DNA of 7,357 nt, from contig SHYF01000079.1 of the NCBI GenBank assembly GCA_009692985.1, positions 1-7,357 on the forward strand, in the 5' to 3' direction. Positions 6,943-7,357 of the stretch are shown here, piece after piece. Both the position numbers and the translations under genes were made by a program. This DNA comes from Dehalococcoidia bacterium. GTDB lineage: Bacteria; Chloroflexota; Dehalococcoidia; Lucifugimonadales; SHYF01. Position 1 is the stretch's first letter; each line of letters begins with the position of its first letter. A model generated the notes under the pieces. That model made no database searches. It had not been told where the DNA came from and worked only from the letters and a program-made list of their open reading frames with translations.

Positions 6943-7221
6943 GTGAAAAGGCAGTTTTCGGCCATCATAGAGAAACGGGGCAGGTGGTATGTTGGCTACG
7001 TCCCAGAGGTGCCAAGGGCCAACACTCAGGGCAGAACCATCAAAGAGGTGTCGGAGAACCTCCAGGAGGCCCTGGCACTGGCCCTCGAAGCGAATAAGGA
7101 ACTGGGCACACCCACCAAAGTATACAAAAAACGGTGGAGATTGAGCTCTAGTATTGAATCGAACTCAGATCCTCAGACATCTGCACCAGCAAGGTTGCGC
7201 CATCTGGCGAGAAGTCGCTAA
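6943..7221 (+). CDS. hicB: HicB-family antitoxin, apparently frameshifted near its C-terminus
   Basis: Antitoxin of a type II toxin-antitoxin pair, expected to bind and neutralise HicA. The 92-residue reading starts at GTG. Its first about 63 residues are a clear partial-RNase-H-fold HicB domain: KRQFSAIIEKRGRWYVGYVP, then EVPRANTQGRT, ENLQEALALALEANKEL. After the A6 run at 7126-7131 the frame continues as RWRLSSSIESNSD..., unlike any HicB, and runs antiphase over the first 68 nt of hicA. The -1 frame from the A-run reads KTVEIEL then stop at 7149-7151, a typical HicB ending placed two bases before the hicA start. A one-base loss, a sequencing error or programmed/transcriptional slippage could explain this. 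No separate DNA-binding domain is seen. A weak promoter (TTGTGC at 6887-6892, TAGACT at 6910-6915, 17-bp spacer) may drive it, divergent from the SAM operon. Confidence 0.85.
   Translation: MKRQFSAIIEKRGRWYVGYVPEVPRANTQGRTIKEVSENLQEALALALEANKELGTPTKVYKKRWRLSSSIESNSDPQTSAPARLRHLARSR
7126..7151 (+). other. A6 slippage site and alternative-frame end of hicB
   Basis: The codons TAC AAA AAA CGG contain six A in a row. Re-reading one A (or having seven A) gives TAC AAA AAA ACG GTG GAG ATT GAG CTC TAG, which restores a normal HicB tail. No clear downstream stem-loop was found by eye to argue for programmed ribosomal frameshifting. Confidence 0.6.
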
Positions 7222-7342
7222 ACATACCATTATCTTGAACACAGCTAATGGCCAAGTTTCCGCAGTGCCTAGACACAGAGAGGTCAACGTCTTCCTGGCC
7301 ACAAAAATCTGCCGTGATCTAGGCATCACCCCACTAAGATGA
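7154..7342 (+). CDS. hicA: HicA-family mRNA interferase toxin, TTG start
   Basis: HicA toxins are small double-stranded-RNA-binding-fold ribonucleases that cut mRNA. The 62-residue product covers the whole domain: MNRTQILRHLHQQGCAIWRE at 1-20, the catalytic His24 in VAKHTIILN, and the conserved end VPRHREVNVFLATKICRDLG at 38-57. In most relatives the position before AKH is glycine (EGGxH or EGAxH); here it is Val21, which might alter activity, though His24 is kept. The TTG start at 7154-7156 is the only reasonable one and has only a weak upstream GAG. It follows the restored hicB stop by two bases and is out of frame with the extended hicB reading. The antitoxin-first order and tight spacing are normal for the family. 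Confidence 0.87.
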   Translation: MNRTQILRHLHQQGCAIWREVAKHTIILNTANGQVSAVPRHREVNVFLATKICRDLGITPLR

Positions 7343-7357
7343 ACCATTCCCGCTCTC

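Noticed and set aside
1..7357. CRISPR array, tRNA or rRNA genes, integrase or transposase
   Set aside because: No regularly spaced direct repeats, no cloverleaf or rRNA signature, and no recombinase motifs were seen on either strand.

Overview
The window carries a compact S-adenosylmethionine (SAM) cycle operon on the minus strand. It is flanked on one side by a hexose-phosphate mutase gene cut by the window edge, and on the other by a small toxin-antitoxin pair on the plus strand. The DNA is GC-rich, has strong Shine-Dalgarno sites and uses several GTG and TTG starts. The adenosylhomocysteinase is of the short, thermophile/archaeal-like type, and a SAM-I riboswitch is present. Together these suggest a free-living bacterium, and my best guess is Chloroflexota (Dehalococcoidia-like). 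That placement is inference from remembered protein resemblance, not from a search.

Layout from right to left, in the direction of operon transcription. A sigma70-like promoter (about 6839-6868) leads into a SAM-I (S-box) riboswitch (6702-6812) and an intrinsic terminator (6661-6690). Then follow mtnA (5546-6643), mtnP (5546/5553 overlap, to 4693), a single-domain rhodanese (4289-4639), an Ala/Pro/Arg-rich basic protein of unknown function (3687-4250), ahcY (2363-3634) and metK (1112-2326). The genes are 36-53 nt apart, or overlap by 8 nt in the case of mtnA/mtnP, so they read as one transcription unit. A 218-nt gap follows that is mostly filled by a 156-bp imperfect palindromic repeat (933-1088). 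Next comes the first 297 codons of a phosphoglucomutase/phosphomannomutase-family gene (1-893), which has its own strong ribosome binding site. To the right of the riboswitch, hicB (6943-7221) and hicA (7154-7342) are transcribed divergently.

How the genes fit together: MetK makes SAM. AhcY removes S-adenosylhomocysteine, the by-product of methyl transfer. MtnP and MtnA remove 5'-methylthioadenosine, the by-product of aminopropyl and related transfers. One SAM-sensing leader would therefore shut down synthesis and both clean-up branches when SAM is plentiful. The rhodanese and the Arg-rich protein are unexplained passengers in this operon.

The least ordinary points are the SAM-I leader with a readable antiterminator, the Arg-cluster protein inside the operon, the palindromic repeat, and an apparent frameshift at an A6 run in hicB that separates it from the expected HicB C-terminus. 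I found no clearly new defence or mobile system.
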